From assembly GCF_030323865.1 (NCBI RefSeq), contig NZ_CP066362.1:4157454-4221453 (forward strand): DNA of 64,000 bases, given 5' to 3'. The DNA is from Pseudarthrobacter defluvii. GTDB lineage: Bacteria > Actinomycetota > Actinomycetes > Actinomycetales > Micrococcaceae. Positions 25,579 to 35,505 of the stretch are shown here, piece by piece. The notes beneath the pieces were generated by a model. The model was not told the DNA's origin and did no database searches. It saw only the letters and a list, made by a program, of their open reading frames with translations. Each line of letters starts with the position of its first letter. Position 1 is the first letter of the stretch. The position numbers were made by a program, and so were the translations under genes.

Positions 25579-27467
25579 CCATTGCTGACCTGGCCGCCGT
25601 GGTGGTCCACCACCGCAGCTACCAGACCCTGGGAGCGACCCTGGCCGCTCTGGTTGCCGGTGGTGTGGCCCCGGACCGGCTCCTCGTGGTGGACAACAGT
25701 GAAGAACCCGGCCGCCGGACCGAAGTGGAGAAGCTCCTGCCTCCGGGCGCGCAGGCCATCTACTGCGACAACGCAGGGTACGGCGCAGCAGTCAACCGCG
25801 GAGCGGCCTGGCATGAGGAAAACACCCAAGGATGGCGATACCTGCTTGTTGCCACCCATGAGACCACGCCCGAGGGCGATTGCCTCGCCGTCCTCCGCAG
25901 CACCCTCGCCGAAGATCCCGGGACAGCGGTGGCTGGACCTGTCCTGGTCACCGGCGATGATGGGAAGACATTCTGGTCGCAGGGCGGTTACCTCACCAAG
26001 GTGCTGGGGTTGCCGCGCCACCATGGGCACCTGGCGGTGAGGTCTGAAAATCGGACCACTGACGGCCCGCATCCAGTTGCTTGGCTTGACGGCGCGTTCC
26101 TGATGTTCCGCCGCGGCATCCTGTCCCGGCATCCCATCGATGAAACGTATTTCCTGTACATGGAGGAAACAGACCACCACCAGACCCTCCGGCGCCATGG
26201 TTGGAAAGTGACAGTGAACCCGCAGGCCTTCGCCTGGCAACACTCGAACGGGGTCCCGCCGTTCTACCTCACGCGAAACATCCAGATCTTCCACGCCAAG
26301 CACGGGTCACGATTCCAGGCCCAGGCATCCGCGCCGTACCTTTTCGCACGGTCGGTTGCCCGGGACCTCATCAAGCACCACCGAGCCGCCACGCTCGGCC
26401 CTATGCTGGCCGGGCTCCGTTCCGGCCGGCCTTTGGCGGCTGCTGCCCGTGCCAAGGAACCGGGCGGCGTTGTGATCGTCAACCCGCTTGGAGGGGCCCT
26501 GGCGCACTACACTCAGGCGTTGCATCAACATGTTTTGGCAGCAGGGATTGGGGCGCGCGTCAGAGCCCTGGATGAGCCGTCCGTTTCCGGCCAGCACCGC
26601 CTTACGTGGCTTCTGGAATACCTGGAACTGCTGGGCTCAGAGGGGTGGTACCGACGCGGCCGCAGTGTTCGGCCCCGTATCCTGCTTACCTGGCCGGTTT
26701 TGGGTTTCTGGGACCTTTTCCTGGTCAAAGTGCTGTGCGGCGGTTCCTCGTGGGTGGTCTATCACGATCCGGACCCCCTGGTCAGGTCAGTGGGAAGCGG
26801 CCGGGCGGCTTCCGCTCTCATGAGCAAAATGAGGGGCCGGCCTGAAACACTCGTACACAGCCAGGCAGCCGCCGAAGCCATGCGCGGCAAGGGCTTCACG
26901 AACGGACTAACAGTGGTACCCCATCCGGTGGTCCCCCATTCATCAAAGCAGCCGTTTGTGGGGCCTGATGAGCATGACCCCAGTCGCCGTCCCCGGGTGC
27001 GCGTCCTGGGGCAGTTCAAGCGCGACAGGGATCTCGACCTTTTGGTGGCTCTGGCCCGCCGCCTGGGGACCAGCTACGACTTTGAAATCATTGGTCGTGG
27101 CTGGCCACCGGTCGAAGGATGGCGGGTGGATGCGCGGTTCGTCCCCGAAGACGAACTGAACCATGTGATTGCCGGCAGCGCGGTCATCCTCATTCCCTAC
27201 AAACGGTTCTTCCAGAGCGGGATCGCCATCCGGGCCCTTGAGCACGCCGTGCCGGTAGTGGGGCGTGCCGAAACGAGCCTGGGCGATCTCTTTGGGCCGC
27301 AATCACCGCTGCTGGTCAGCGGCAACAGCGGTCCCGATAACGACGTCCAGGCATGGTGCAGGGCGATTGAATTCGCCGTAGAGCACGGACAGGCGGAAGC
27401 TTCCACGGCCGCAGCTGCTTTCCACCGCCAAGCAGCACGGGAGTGGGCGCTTCTCGTGGCCCGTTGA
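25575..27467 (+). CDS. Two-domain glycosyltransferase: N-terminal family 2 fused to C-terminal GT-B-like domain
   Basis: The 630-aa protein joins two transferase-like units. Residues about 5-270 are a GT2 domain (LAAVVVHHRSYQTLG, LLVVDNSEEPG, WLDGAFLMFRRG, YFLYMEETDHHQ). From about 300, a second unit starts with VVIVNPLGGALAHYTQ. It includes VLGQFKRDRDLDLLVALARR and a donor-site-like FQSGIAIRALEHAVPV, typical of GT-B enzymes. Such fusions can add two sugars in sequence. The frame extends upstream to 25221, but ATG 25575 overlaps the previous stop and fits the GT2 start. The last gene of its unit, it converges on the Wzy-like gene. Confidence 0.85.
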   Translation: MTIADLAAVVVHHRSYQTLGATLAALVAGGVAPDRLLVVDNSEEPGRRTEVEKLLPPGAQAIYCDNAGYGAAVNRGAAWHEENTQGWRYLLVATHETTPEGDCLAVLRSTLAEDPGTAVAGPVLVTGDDGKTFWSQGGYLTKVLGLPRHHGHLAVRSENRTTDGPHPVAWLDGAFLMFRRGILSRHPIDETYFLYMEETDHHQTLRRHGWKVTVNPQAFAWQHSNGVPPFYLTRNIQIFHAKHGSRFQAQASAPYLFARSVARDLIKHHRAATLGPMLAGLRSGRPLAAAARAKEPGGVVIVNPLGGALAHYTQALHQHVLAAGIGARVRALDEPSVSGQHRLTWLLEYLELLGSEGWYRRGRSVRPRILLTWPVLGFWDLFLVKVLCGGSSWVVYHDPDPLVRSVGSGRAASALMSKMRGRPETLVHSQAAAEAMRGKGFTNGLTVVPHPVVPHSSKQPFVGPDEHDPSRRPRVRVLGQFKRDRDLDLLVALARRLGTSYDFEIIGRGWPPVEGWRVDARFVPEDELNHVIAGSAVILIPYKRFFQSGIAIRALEHAVPVVGRAETSLGDLFGPQSPLLVSGNSGPDNDVQAWCRAIEFAVEHGQAEASTAAAAFHRQAAREWALLVAR

Positions 27468-27508
27468 AGGCCGCTGCCTCAGCCTCCGGGGCGCCTCAAA
27501 CCAGCAGC

Positions 27509-28825
27509 TCAGCGCTCCAGAAGACCAAACAAAGGGTCCTCGACCCGGTGGCGGGCATGCCTCCGCGCCTGCGTCGGTACGCCAATGGCATTAGGGCGGC
27601 TTGCGATGATCGCCAGACCGACGAGCAGCCAGGTAACAGGGAAGAAAACGGCATTTGAAAACAGGCTGCTCACAAGGGTGAAGAGCAGAAGTTGGCCGGA
27701 GATGCTGCGAACCCGTGCGAACGCCAGACCAACCAGGAAGACGATCAAGGGAACAGCAAATAGCGCGCCGTCCACCCACATGCCCAGGACCCAGTTGCTG
27801 GCAACGTTGTTTTGGGACTCGCCCAGGGTATCTATTTGGCCCCATACGCCCACTCTGCCTGCAGCGCTTAGGCCATGTCCGTAAATGGGTATGGACGTGG
27901 CCAGTTGGAGGAGGGAATCATTTTGCCTGATCCGGGCCTGACCGGAAATATCGTGCTCCTGCACGGTCCCTATCATGGTGGATGCCCGGGTTGTCACGTC
28001 CTCCTGCAGTTGGGGAATGGCCGACAAGGCCAGGACGGCAGCAACCGACGCGATGACGACGGCGGCACGGCGCCCCCGCCGTGGTCCGCTCTCCGCAGTG
28101 TTGATGGCACCCCGGCTGCGTTGAATTACTGACGCCACCCCTGCGGCGGCGATACACACCAGGAGCGCAATCCAGGACGCCCGGGCCATGGCCAGGACAA
28201 AGACCGTCACGTTCGGCAGGAAGAAAACCACCTTCCACGCCCGGGCCATGGAAAGCCGCCAACTCAGCAGCACCCCCGCACCCGAGAACATCCCCAGCCA
28301 ATCAGGTTCCGGGTAGATCCCCGTGGGCCGCCCGATGGCGCTCACGTCCAGATGCCAGAGATCCATGGGGATGACATGGAATACCTGCAGCACGCCCACG
28401 ATACTGCCAAAAGTTGAAACGACCAGCAGGCCCCAGAGCATGGCCGCCGCATCCCGGCGGCTGGATGCAAAAGTTATGAGCGCGGCCGATGCCGCAAGCC
28501 CCAGCAGCTGAAGTCCGAGAGTTGGGCTGTTGACCAGGTCACCCAGCAGCGTGGTTGAGGCCAACAGCAGCGCGGCGGCCAGCAACGCCGCAATGAGCCG
28601 GGGTGTGCCTCTGTTCCTTGCCCGGCCGGGCAACAAGACCCAGCCTACGGCGAGGAACGTAAAGACATGGACCCTGAAAACCTGGACTGCAACGAGCCCT
28701 GCGGAAACACCCAGGAGGAACGCGAGAATCTGCCGGCGTCGCGGATGCGTAAGAACAGCCACCAAGCCCAGAACTACGGCAGCAAATGCCACCTCAAGGT
28801 ACAGAGCCTGCGTGAACAGCCCCAT
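27509..28825 (-). CDS. O-antigen ligase / Wzy polymerase-like membrane protein
   Basis: A 438-aa protein with about 10-12 spans. The large extracytoplasmic loop between about 285 and 360 contains QARIRQNDSLLQLATSIPIYGHG, the WzyC/ligase-like region. It fits the polymerase expected for the Wzx/Wzz system beside it. The frame stays open to 28897, but ATG 28825 has a GGGGG-rich ribosome site, whereas 28897 has none. It is encoded against the direction of the biosynthetic genes. Confidence 0.82.
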   Translation of the reverse strand: MGLFTQALYLEVAFAAVVLGLVAVLTHPRRRQILAFLLGVSAGLVAVQVFRVHVFTFLAVGWVLLPGRARNRGTPRLIAALLAAALLLASTTLLGDLVNSPTLGLQLLGLAASAALITFASSRRDAAAMLWGLLVVSTFGSIVGVLQVFHVIPMDLWHLDVSAIGRPTGIYPEPDWLGMFSGAGVLLSWRLSMARAWKVVFFLPNVTVFVLAMARASWIALLVCIAAAGVASVIQRSRGAINTAESGPRRGRRAAVVIASVAAVLALSAIPQLQEDVTTRASTMIGTVQEHDISGQARIRQNDSLLQLATSIPIYGHGLSAAGRVGVWGQIDTLGESQNNVASNWVLGMWVDGALFAVPLIVFLVGLAFARVRSISGQLLLFTLVSSLFSNAVFFPVTWLLVGLAIIASRPNAIGVPTQARRHARHRVEDPLFGLLER

Positions 28826-28993
28826 AAGCCCCCGCCCTTCCCTGACAGCCACGGCGCAACTGCGGCAAAGCCGGAGTGCGCCTGCAGGATCCTGCATTCT
28901 TACGGTAGGGGCCGGGTGACTGCAGGGACTAGGGCATCAGCCCGGGCATGTGGCTACCCGCACGGACCTTTGTGGTGCCACAAACCGCGGGAA

Positions 28994-30295
28994 CTACGCA
29001 GCCGTCCTGAAGAACAGTTCCGCCACGGCGGCCAGGCGCAGGGGATCCTCCACCCCGCACAGCTCACGCGCGGAGTGCATGGACAGCAGCGGCACGCCCA
29101 CGTCCACCGTCCGGATCCCCAGCCGGGTTGCGGTGAGCGGGCCAATGGTGGAGCCGCAGGGCACCACGTTGTTGGACACGAATTCCTGGTACGGCACGCC
29201 GGCGTCACGGCACAGCCGGGCCCAGAAAGCATTGCCGAACGCGTCCGTGGCGTAGCGCTGGTTGGCGTTGATCTTCAGGAGCGGCCCGCCGTTCAGCACG
29301 GGGTGGTTGGCGGGGTCGTGCCGCTCGGGGTAGTTCGGGTGGACGGCGTGCCCGGCGTCGGCGGAGAGGCAGAACGACGCCGCCAGGGCCTGCCGCCGCT
29401 GGCTCAACGTTGCGCCCAGCCCGTCGGAGATGCGCACCAGCACGTCTTCAAGGATGGGTCCGCACGCGCCGGAGCGCGAGTTGGAGCCGATTTCCTCGTG
29501 GTCGAACGCGGCGAGGACGGCAATCGGGCCGTCGCTGGTGCCTGACCCGGCATGGGCAACCAGCGCCACAAGCCCGGCGTGTGTGGCCGAAAGGTTGTCC
29601 AGCCGCCCTGATGCGAAGAACTCCCCCTTGCCCCCGAAAACCGCGGGCTCCTGCGTGTCAGCAATGACGACGTCGTACCCGCCAATCTGCCCCGGATCGA
29701 CGGAGGCGTCTGGAACCGAAGCTGCCAGCACACCCAGCAGGTCCGAATCCGTTGGATTCCCCAGCCCCCATACCGGGTTCATGTGCCGCTGCTTGTCGAG
29801 GGTGAGCCCCTCATTCACGGCCCGGTCCAGGTGGATGGCCAGCTGCGGGAACCGGAGCAGGGGCCCGGTGGCGGCCAGGTGCTCGGTGCCATCCAGCATC
29901 ACCAGCCGGCCCGCCAGCCGAAGCTCGCGGTCCAGCCAGGAATTCAGCAGCGGTCCGCCGTAGATTTCCACCCCGGCCTGAAGCCAGCCGTGCGAGCCGG
30001 TGGTGGGCCTGGGCTTGAGCTTGAACGACGGCGAATCGGTGTGCGCCCCCAGGATATTGAACCCCGTGGTCGGCCCAGCACCTTCGGGGACCACCCACGC
30101 GATCAGGGCACCGTCCCTGATGATGAAGAACGAACCCGGCCCGCCCTCCCACGGCTGCAGCTCATCCAGGCGGGTGAACCCTGCCTCCTCCAGCCGCCGG
30201 CCGCCTTCGTGCGCGGCGTGGAAGCTCGACGGCGATGCGCTGACATAGGCGCCAAGGTCCTGGATGTGGTCTGCGGCAGAGGAAGGCAAAGGCAT
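28994..30295 (-). CDS. M18-family aminopeptidase
   Basis: A 433-aa dizinc aminopeptidase of the aspartyl aminopeptidase group, cytoplasmic, removing N-terminal acidic or neutral residues from peptides. Metal-ligand and catalytic segments are visible: LGAHTDSPSF, FDHEEIGSNSRSGA and the C-terminal VPLLSMHSARELCG. DAGHAVHPNYPERHD is a family signature. Length is normal. It stands just left of an amino-acid permease (22-base gap) on the same strand, consistent with a peptide/amino-acid use unit. Confidence 0.92.
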   Translation of the reverse strand: MPLPSSAADHIQDLGAYVSASPSSFHAAHEGGRRLEEAGFTRLDELQPWEGGPGSFFIIRDGALIAWVVPEGAGPTTGFNILGAHTDSPSFKLKPRPTTGSHGWLQAGVEIYGGPLLNSWLDRELRLAGRLVMLDGTEHLAATGPLLRFPQLAIHLDRAVNEGLTLDKQRHMNPVWGLGNPTDSDLLGVLAASVPDASVDPGQIGGYDVVIADTQEPAVFGGKGEFFASGRLDNLSATHAGLVALVAHAGSGTSDGPIAVLAAFDHEEIGSNSRSGACGPILEDVLVRISDGLGATLSQRRQALAASFCLSADAGHAVHPNYPERHDPANHPVLNGGPLLKINANQRYATDAFGNAFWARLCRDAGVPYQEFVSNNVVPCGSTIGPLTATRLGIRTVDVGVPLLSMHSARELCGVEDPLRLAAVAELFFRTAA

Positions 30296-30317
30296 GGTCC
30301 CGAGTCTAGCGCCGCCC

Positions 30318-31721
30318 TTACTCGGCAGGCGCCGCTGTGGGTTCGGCTGCCACGGCCGGCTGGCGGGCGGCAGCGCCGTTCCGCCGGTAGCGGAGCACGC
30401 CGACCAGTACGACCACGGCAGCCAGGGCCAGGGAGAGCAGCAGTGATTCCCGGGTGGATTCCACGATCACCATGCCGATGAGCAGGGCCACGATGCTGAT
30501 GATCGCTGCCCAGGTGAGGTACGGGAACAGCCACATCTTCAGCTGCAGCTCCTTTGCCGCGGCTCCCATGCGGCGGCGGAGGACCAGCTGCGAGGCGGAG
30601 ATGACCAGCCATACGAACAGGGCAATGGCGCCAGAGGTGTTCACCAGGAAGAGGAAGACGGTGTCCGGTGCGATGTAGTTCAGGCCGACGGTAACGAACC
30701 CGACCACGGTGGAGGCAAGGACGGCAGCGGCGGGAACTCCCCGGCTGGAGATTCGGGTCCATGAGCGCGGTGCGTCACCGCGGGTGGAGAGGGAAAACAG
30801 CATGCGGCTGGCCGTGTAGAGGCCGGAGTTCAGGCAGGACAGCACGGATGTAAGCACCACGACGTCCATGATGGTTCCAGCGCCCGGGATGCCGAACAGT
30901 TCAATGACGGCCACGTACGGGCTCTTTGCCACGGAGGCGGAGTTCCAGGGGAGCAGGGTGACCACCACGGCGATGGAGCCGATGTAGAAGACCAGGATGC
31001 GCCACACGGTGGATTTCACTGCCTTCTTCACTGCATCCACCGGGTTTTCTGATTCGCCGGCTGCGATGGTGGCGATTTCAGCACCGAAGAAGGAGAAGAC
31101 CACCACAAGGATGCCTGCCAGGACGGCGCCCGGGCCATTGGGCATAAAGCCGCCGTTGTTGATCAGGTTGCTCAGGCCCGGCGCGGGGACACCCGGGACG
31201 AGGCCCAGGATGGCGGCCGCACCGAAGAGGAGGAACAGGACGATGGCGGCGACCTTGATGGACGCGAACCAGAACTCGAACTCGCCGTACGACTTCACGG
31301 AACCGAGGTTGGTCAACGTCAGCAGCACCATGAGGGCAAGGGCCCAGACCCACTGGTCGATGCCGGGCACCCAGCGGTGCATGATAGCCGCGCCGGCCGT
31401 GGCCTCGATGCCCAGGACGATGATCCAGAACCACGCGTAGAGCCAGCCGATGCTGAACCCTGCCCAGCGGCCAAGGGCCTTGTCCGCGTAGGTTGAGAAC
31501 GAACCTGTTTCGGGGTTGGCGGCGGCCATCTCCCCCAGCATGCGCATCACCAGGATCACCACCAGGCCTGCGGCGGCGTAGGCGATAAGGATGCCGGGGC
31601 CGGCCTGCTGGATGGCTGCCCCCGAGCCGACGAAAAGGCCCGCACCAATCACGCCGGCGATGGCGATCATGGACAGGTGCCTGGGTTTCAGGGACTTTGA
31701 AAGTTGCTGGTCAGCATGCAT
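30318..31721 (-). CDS. Amino acid permease (APC superfamily, GabP/AnsP-like)
   Basis: A 467-aa transporter with about 12 spans. The N-terminal LKPRHLSMIAIAGVIGAGLFVGSG is the typical substrate-site helix 1 of the amino-acid transporter family, and GSFSTYADKALGRWAGFSIGWLYAWFW follows. Substrate could be GABA, asparagine or aromatic amino acids. ATG 31721 is chosen over an upstream in-frame GTG at 31889; an AGGA site is 11 bases upstream. The 270 bases to its right hold its promoter and the tail of the ABC permease. Confidence 0.9.
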   Translation of the reverse strand: MHADQQLSKSLKPRHLSMIAIAGVIGAGLFVGSGAAIQQAGPGILIAYAAAGLVVILVMRMLGEMAAANPETGSFSTYADKALGRWAGFSIGWLYAWFWIIVLGIEATAGAAIMHRWVPGIDQWVWALALMVLLTLTNLGSVKSYGEFEFWFASIKVAAIVLFLLFGAAAILGLVPGVPAPGLSNLINNGGFMPNGPGAVLAGILVVVFSFFGAEIATIAAGESENPVDAVKKAVKSTVWRILVFYIGSIAVVVTLLPWNSASVAKSPYVAVIELFGIPGAGTIMDVVVLTSVLSCLNSGLYTASRMLFSLSTRGDAPRSWTRISSRGVPAAAVLASTVVGFVTVGLNYIAPDTVFLFLVNTSGAIALFVWLVISASQLVLRRRMGAAAKELQLKMWLFPYLTWAAIISIVALLIGMVIVESTRESLLLSLALAAVVVLVGVLRYRRNGAAARQPAVAAEPTAAPAE

Positions 31722-31992
31722 GGAAGCGCCGTCCTGTTGGGAAATAGCATGGGTTGAGCGACGTGCCGTGGTGGACACCGGCGGACCGTGTGATGCACCA
31801 CATCGTCGTTTCACCCTAGGTCCGCCATTATCCGCCCTGCTTTGTGCAGTCCAACAGATCTGACTCCAGCCAACAGGACGGGCCTCCAAGCAGGAACCAT
31901 CAGAAGCAAGAAAAGTTTCCTGTCAGGCATATTTGTCATGTGCCGGAAACCACGCGCCCGCGTGGGCGCGCGGCCGGAACAAAAGCCGCGGC

Positions 31993-32881
31993 CTATACGT
32001 CCCGGCGTTTCAGCAGGACGGCAGCCAGCAGGACGGGAACCACCACCCAGGCGCCGAGGACCAGCCCGGCCTGCCACGCCTCAAGGGTGTCCGGAACGTG
32101 CTGGACAGCCGTGAGCGGCTCAACCGTGTTGCCGGGCAGGCCGGGCTTCCTTGAAGAAGTCCCCGGGGATGAGCTGGAAGGCAAGAGGCGCCACGAAGAA
32201 GATGCCCACCAGGCTCATGATGCCGCCTGCGGAGTTCCGAAGCAGTGTGCCCAGGGCCATGCCGATGGCGGCGACGGCTGCCACATAGATGCTGTTGACC
32301 AGGAGGAGCTTCACCGACTGGGAACTGCCCAGGTCCAGTTTCAAGCCGTAGTTGTCCAGGATGGGCACGGCCACCAGGCCGGCCACCCATGTGGACACGG
32401 CAGTGACCACGAAGGACGTCACCATCACCACCACCAGCTTGGCGGCGAATGCGGGGATCCGCTTCGGCACGGCTGCGAAGGTGGACCGGGCCATGCCCGT
32501 GGTGAACTCCGAACTCATCAGGAGCACACCCAGGGACCCCAGGATCAGTTGTGCGAAGGCGATGCCGGACGTGGGGGCGCTGATGGCGAGGTCTCCGCCC
32601 TGGGATGCCATTCTCGCGGCTGCCTGCGGATCCCGGGTGGCGGCGTTGGTGAGCTGGCCTGTTCCCCACGCGGACAGCGCGCCAAATCCAACCATGACCA
32701 CCGCCGTGGAGGCGAGCAGGATCAGCGTGGAGAGGAGGCTGCGGAATTTGATGATCTCCGAGTGGAGGACCCGGAAAAAGGTGGGGCCGGGAAGGGACCG
32801 TCCGGCGTTGCGGGAGGCTGGTCCGGCGGGGGACGGCGCCGGTTCGCGGGAGGACATGGATTCAGTGGTTGTGGAACTCAT
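31993..32881 (-). pseudogene. ABC-2 type transporter permease with a frameshift near its 3' end
   Basis: The first frame runs 32881-32120 (253 codons): cytoplasmic N-terminus, then five or six spans of an ABC exporter permease. It ends abruptly after LIPGDFFKE in a short unrelated tail. In the +1 frame the expected C-terminus continues without a break to a stop at 31993: LPGNTVEPLTAVQHVPDTLE, one more span, and a KRRDV end typical of this family. The shift lies near 32135-32150. This is either a true inactivating mutation or a sequencing error; no slippery site is obvious. The ATG overlaps the ATPase stop (TAATG). Confidence 0.75.
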
Positions 32882-33804
32882 TACTTGCTGACCTCCGCAG
32901 CGGGCAGGGAGTGGTATTCGACGTCGTCCTTGGTCAGTTCCATGTATGCCTCCTCGAGGCTGGCAACGAGAGGCGTGAGTTCATAGACCATGACCCGGTT
33001 TTCCAGCGCGGCTGCCGCGATGGTTTTCGGCTCCAGGCCCGTTACTTCGAGCAGTTCCCGTTCCGGCATGTCAATGGAGGCGCCCCGTTGGGTGAGCAGT
33101 TGATGGAGCCGGTCCGGTTGGTCGCTGCGGACGCGGACCCGTGACTGCCCCTTTCCGGTGATGATGTCCTTGATGGGGGCGTCGGCAATCACCCGGCCGC
33201 GGCCAATGACGATCAGGTGGTCTGCCGTCTGCGCCATCTCGCTCATCAGGTGGCTCGAAAGGAAGACCGTGCGCCCCTGCCCGGCGAGGTACCGCACCAG
33301 GTGCCGCACCCACACCACACCCTCAGGGTCCAGGCCGTTGACCGGTTCGTCCAGGATGAGGGTCTGCGGGTCCCCCAGCAGGGCGGCCGCGATACCCAGC
33401 CGCTGGCCCATGCCCAGCGAGAAACCGCCGGCCTTCTTGCGGGCCACGGCCTCCAGCCCGGTCATTTCGATCACCTCGTGAACCCGGGCTTTGGGGATGC
33501 TGTGCGTGGCCGCCATGGCCAGCAGGTGGTTGTAGGCGCTGCGGCTGGTATGGACCGCTTTGGCGTCAAGCAGGGCACCCACCTGCCGCAGCGGCGCCTT
33601 GTGCCGGACGTATGGCAGGCCGTTCACCGTGACAGATCCGGACGTTGGCCGGTCCAGCCCCATGATCATCCGCATGGTGGTGGACTTTCCTGCCCCGTTG
33701 GGTCCCAAAAAGCCGGTGACTTGCCCTGCCTTAACGGTGAAACTGACACCGGCCACGGCGGTTTTGGCGCCGTAGACCTTGGTCAGCCCGTTTGCCTCGA
33801 TCAT
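32881..33804 (-). CDS. ABC transporter ATP-binding protein
   Basis: A 307-aa ATPase. Walker A is GPNGAGKST near residue 35, the signature is FSLGMGQRLGIAAALL, and Walker B is LILDEPVNGLDPEG followed by the switch His in LSSHLMSEM. A C-terminal extension of about 80 residues is typical of the multidrug / antibiotic exporter (NatA, BcrA-like) group. It pairs with the permease encoded directly downstream. If that permease is truly broken, the exporter may be nonfunctional. Confidence 0.92.
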   Translation of the reverse strand: MIEANGLTKVYGAKTAVAGVSFTVKAGQVTGFLGPNGAGKSTTMRMIMGLDRPTSGSVTVNGLPYVRHKAPLRQVGALLDAKAVHTSRSAYNHLLAMAATHSIPKARVHEVIEMTGLEAVARKKAGGFSLGMGQRLGIAAALLGDPQTLILDEPVNGLDPEGVVWVRHLVRYLAGQGRTVFLSSHLMSEMAQTADHLIVIGRGRVIADAPIKDIITGKGQSRVRVRSDQPDRLHQLLTQRGASIDMPERELLEVTGLEPKTIAAAALENRVMVYELTPLVASLEEAYMELTKDDVEYHSLPAAEVSK

Positions 33805-33986
33805 GAATCATCCTTTGGACGGCAGCGCGCGGCTGCGGACGGTTTTCGGTGGGTGTTCATGCCCCACGCTACCGAGGTGCGGGCAGCTTATCGCCCCAAT
33901 TCAGGGATGATTCAGGGGAGAATCAGGGTCCTCCCCACGCCCTCTTGGTCTGGGCGGGGTCCGCTTTGGCCAGGACAGCCGCCTGC

Positions 33987-35483
33987 TCAGGACCGCGGTG
34001 AGTAGTAGGTCAGGGCTTTTGGCCGGACCCGGTAGGCCACGTGGCGTACTCCGGCCAGGGCCTCCCCGTCCACTGCCAGAGCCATGGGTGTGCCGTCAGC
34101 ATCGATCCTGACTTGCGTTGCCTCCCGCAGATGGGTGATCCGGGAGCTTGCCACAGTGCCCGTGAGCACGGACCAGAGCAAGCGCAGCCTGGCAAAGGAC
34201 TCATCGGCGGTGATCAACCGGACATCCAGCACGCCGTCGTCCATTACAGGCCGGATCAGGGGTGCATGGTCGCGGGGGTAGTAGCGGCCCCGGCCCAGGT
34301 AGGCGATCCACACCTTGTGCCGCTTCCCGTCCACCGTGATCGTGGTGGGCGTACCCGCCGCAAAGGTTCTGAACATGGCAGCGACTCCCGCGAGCGGTTT
34401 TCCGAGCGCAGGCTGCAGGTGCTCCCGTCGCCGGACAAAGTTCGGGTAGAGACCAATGCTGGACGTGTTCAGCACCGCCACCTCGGATATCTCCGGGTTC
34501 CCGGCCAGGCCCCGCTCCGCGGTGACCACTCCGATGTCTGCCAGCGCGGCCTCACCGTTGCTCGCAGCCCGCACCGCGTCCTTCAGGCTCCCCGTCCCCG
34601 CGTCCCGGGCAAAATGGTTCAGGGTTCCGCCGGGGAGGACCAGCAAGGGCAAAGAGCGTTCGACGGCGGCCGCGGCCGCTGCGCCCACCGTGCCGTCCCC
34701 GCCCCACACACCCAGGGCGCGGGTACCAGGGAAATCAGCGGTGGCGGCGATTCGCTGCAGCAGGTCCTCATCAGGCTGCACGGTATTTATATGCGCTTTG
34801 GGAAATACTTCCTGCAAAGCACCCGCAGTCTCCTCCTTAAAGGAGCCACCCAAGGTATTGACCACGATGCTCAGGCCTTCACCGCCAGGCAGTTGGGGCG
34901 CATTGGTCCATGCCCGGGTGGTCTGCGGAATGGGCGGGCGGACCGGCCACCAGTGGCGGGTTACCAGGGCAGCACCGGCACCGAGGGCCGAACCGAACAG
35001 GACGTCGGAGGGCCAGTGCGCGCCGGTGTGCACCCTCGAGTAGGCCACACCCAAAGCAGCGGGTGCCAGTGCCGCGCCCAGGGCGGGGCGGACCAAACCC
35101 ACTCCCACGGCGAACGCTACGGCGGATGCCGAATGGCCGGACGGCATGGAGGAACTGGTGGGCTGCGGATGTACGAAGCGGAAGACCGGCAGATGTTCAG
35201 GAAGCGGACGGGTCCGGGGGAGCAGCGTCTTGAACACCATGTTGGTCACAGCCGAGGCCACCCCCTGGGCGATCAGGCCGTGCAGCGCAGCCCTCCTGGT
35301 CTTGCCCGGGAAGAGCGCCATCACCGCAGCCGTCCCAATCCAGAGCTTGCCCTGGTTTGCGGAGGCCGAAAGCCGCCGGAAGAAGACATCGTGGTTGCCA
35401 CCCGGCAGGTTGGAGACATGCCTTAAGAGGTATCTATCCAGGCGGCTGATCCAGGTCCGGCCCCTTGGCCTGCTGCTTTGCAT
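33987..35483 (-). CDS. Bifunctional PAP2 phosphatase / diacylglycerol kinase-like protein
   Basis: A 498-aa fusion. The N-terminal half (about 30-180) is a membrane PAP2 phosphatase with KTLLPRTRP, PSGHSASA and SRVHTGAHWPSDV, the three catalytic motifs. The C-terminal half (about 200-495) is a lipid-kinase catalytic domain starting LSIVVNTLGGS, with the ATP-site GGDGT and PGGTLNHFARD. Together they could interconvert phosphatidate or polyprenyl phosphates and their alcohols. A short inverted repeat (TAACCCC/GGGGTTA, 35494-35508) overlaps the end of the MFS gene just upstream. Confidence 0.9.
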   Translation of the reverse strand: MQSSRPRGRTWISRLDRYLLRHVSNLPGGNHDVFFRRLSASANQGKLWIGTAAVMALFPGKTRRAALHGLIAQGVASAVTNMVFKTLLPRTRPLPEHLPVFRFVHPQPTSSSMPSGHSASAVAFAVGVGLVRPALGAALAPAALGVAYSRVHTGAHWPSDVLFGSALGAGAALVTRHWWPVRPPIPQTTRAWTNAPQLPGGEGLSIVVNTLGGSFKEETAGALQEVFPKAHINTVQPDEDLLQRIAATADFPGTRALGVWGGDGTVGAAAAAAVERSLPLLVLPGGTLNHFARDAGTGSLKDAVRAASNGEAALADIGVVTAERGLAGNPEISEVAVLNTSSIGLYPNFVRRREHLQPALGKPLAGVAAMFRTFAAGTPTTITVDGKRHKVWIAYLGRGRYYPRDHAPLIRPVMDDGVLDVRLITADESFARLRLLWSVLTGTVASSRITHLREATQVRIDADGTPMALAVDGEALAGVRHVAYRVRPKALTYYSPRS

Positions 35484-35505
35484 GTGATTACCCTAACCCC
35501 AGGGG

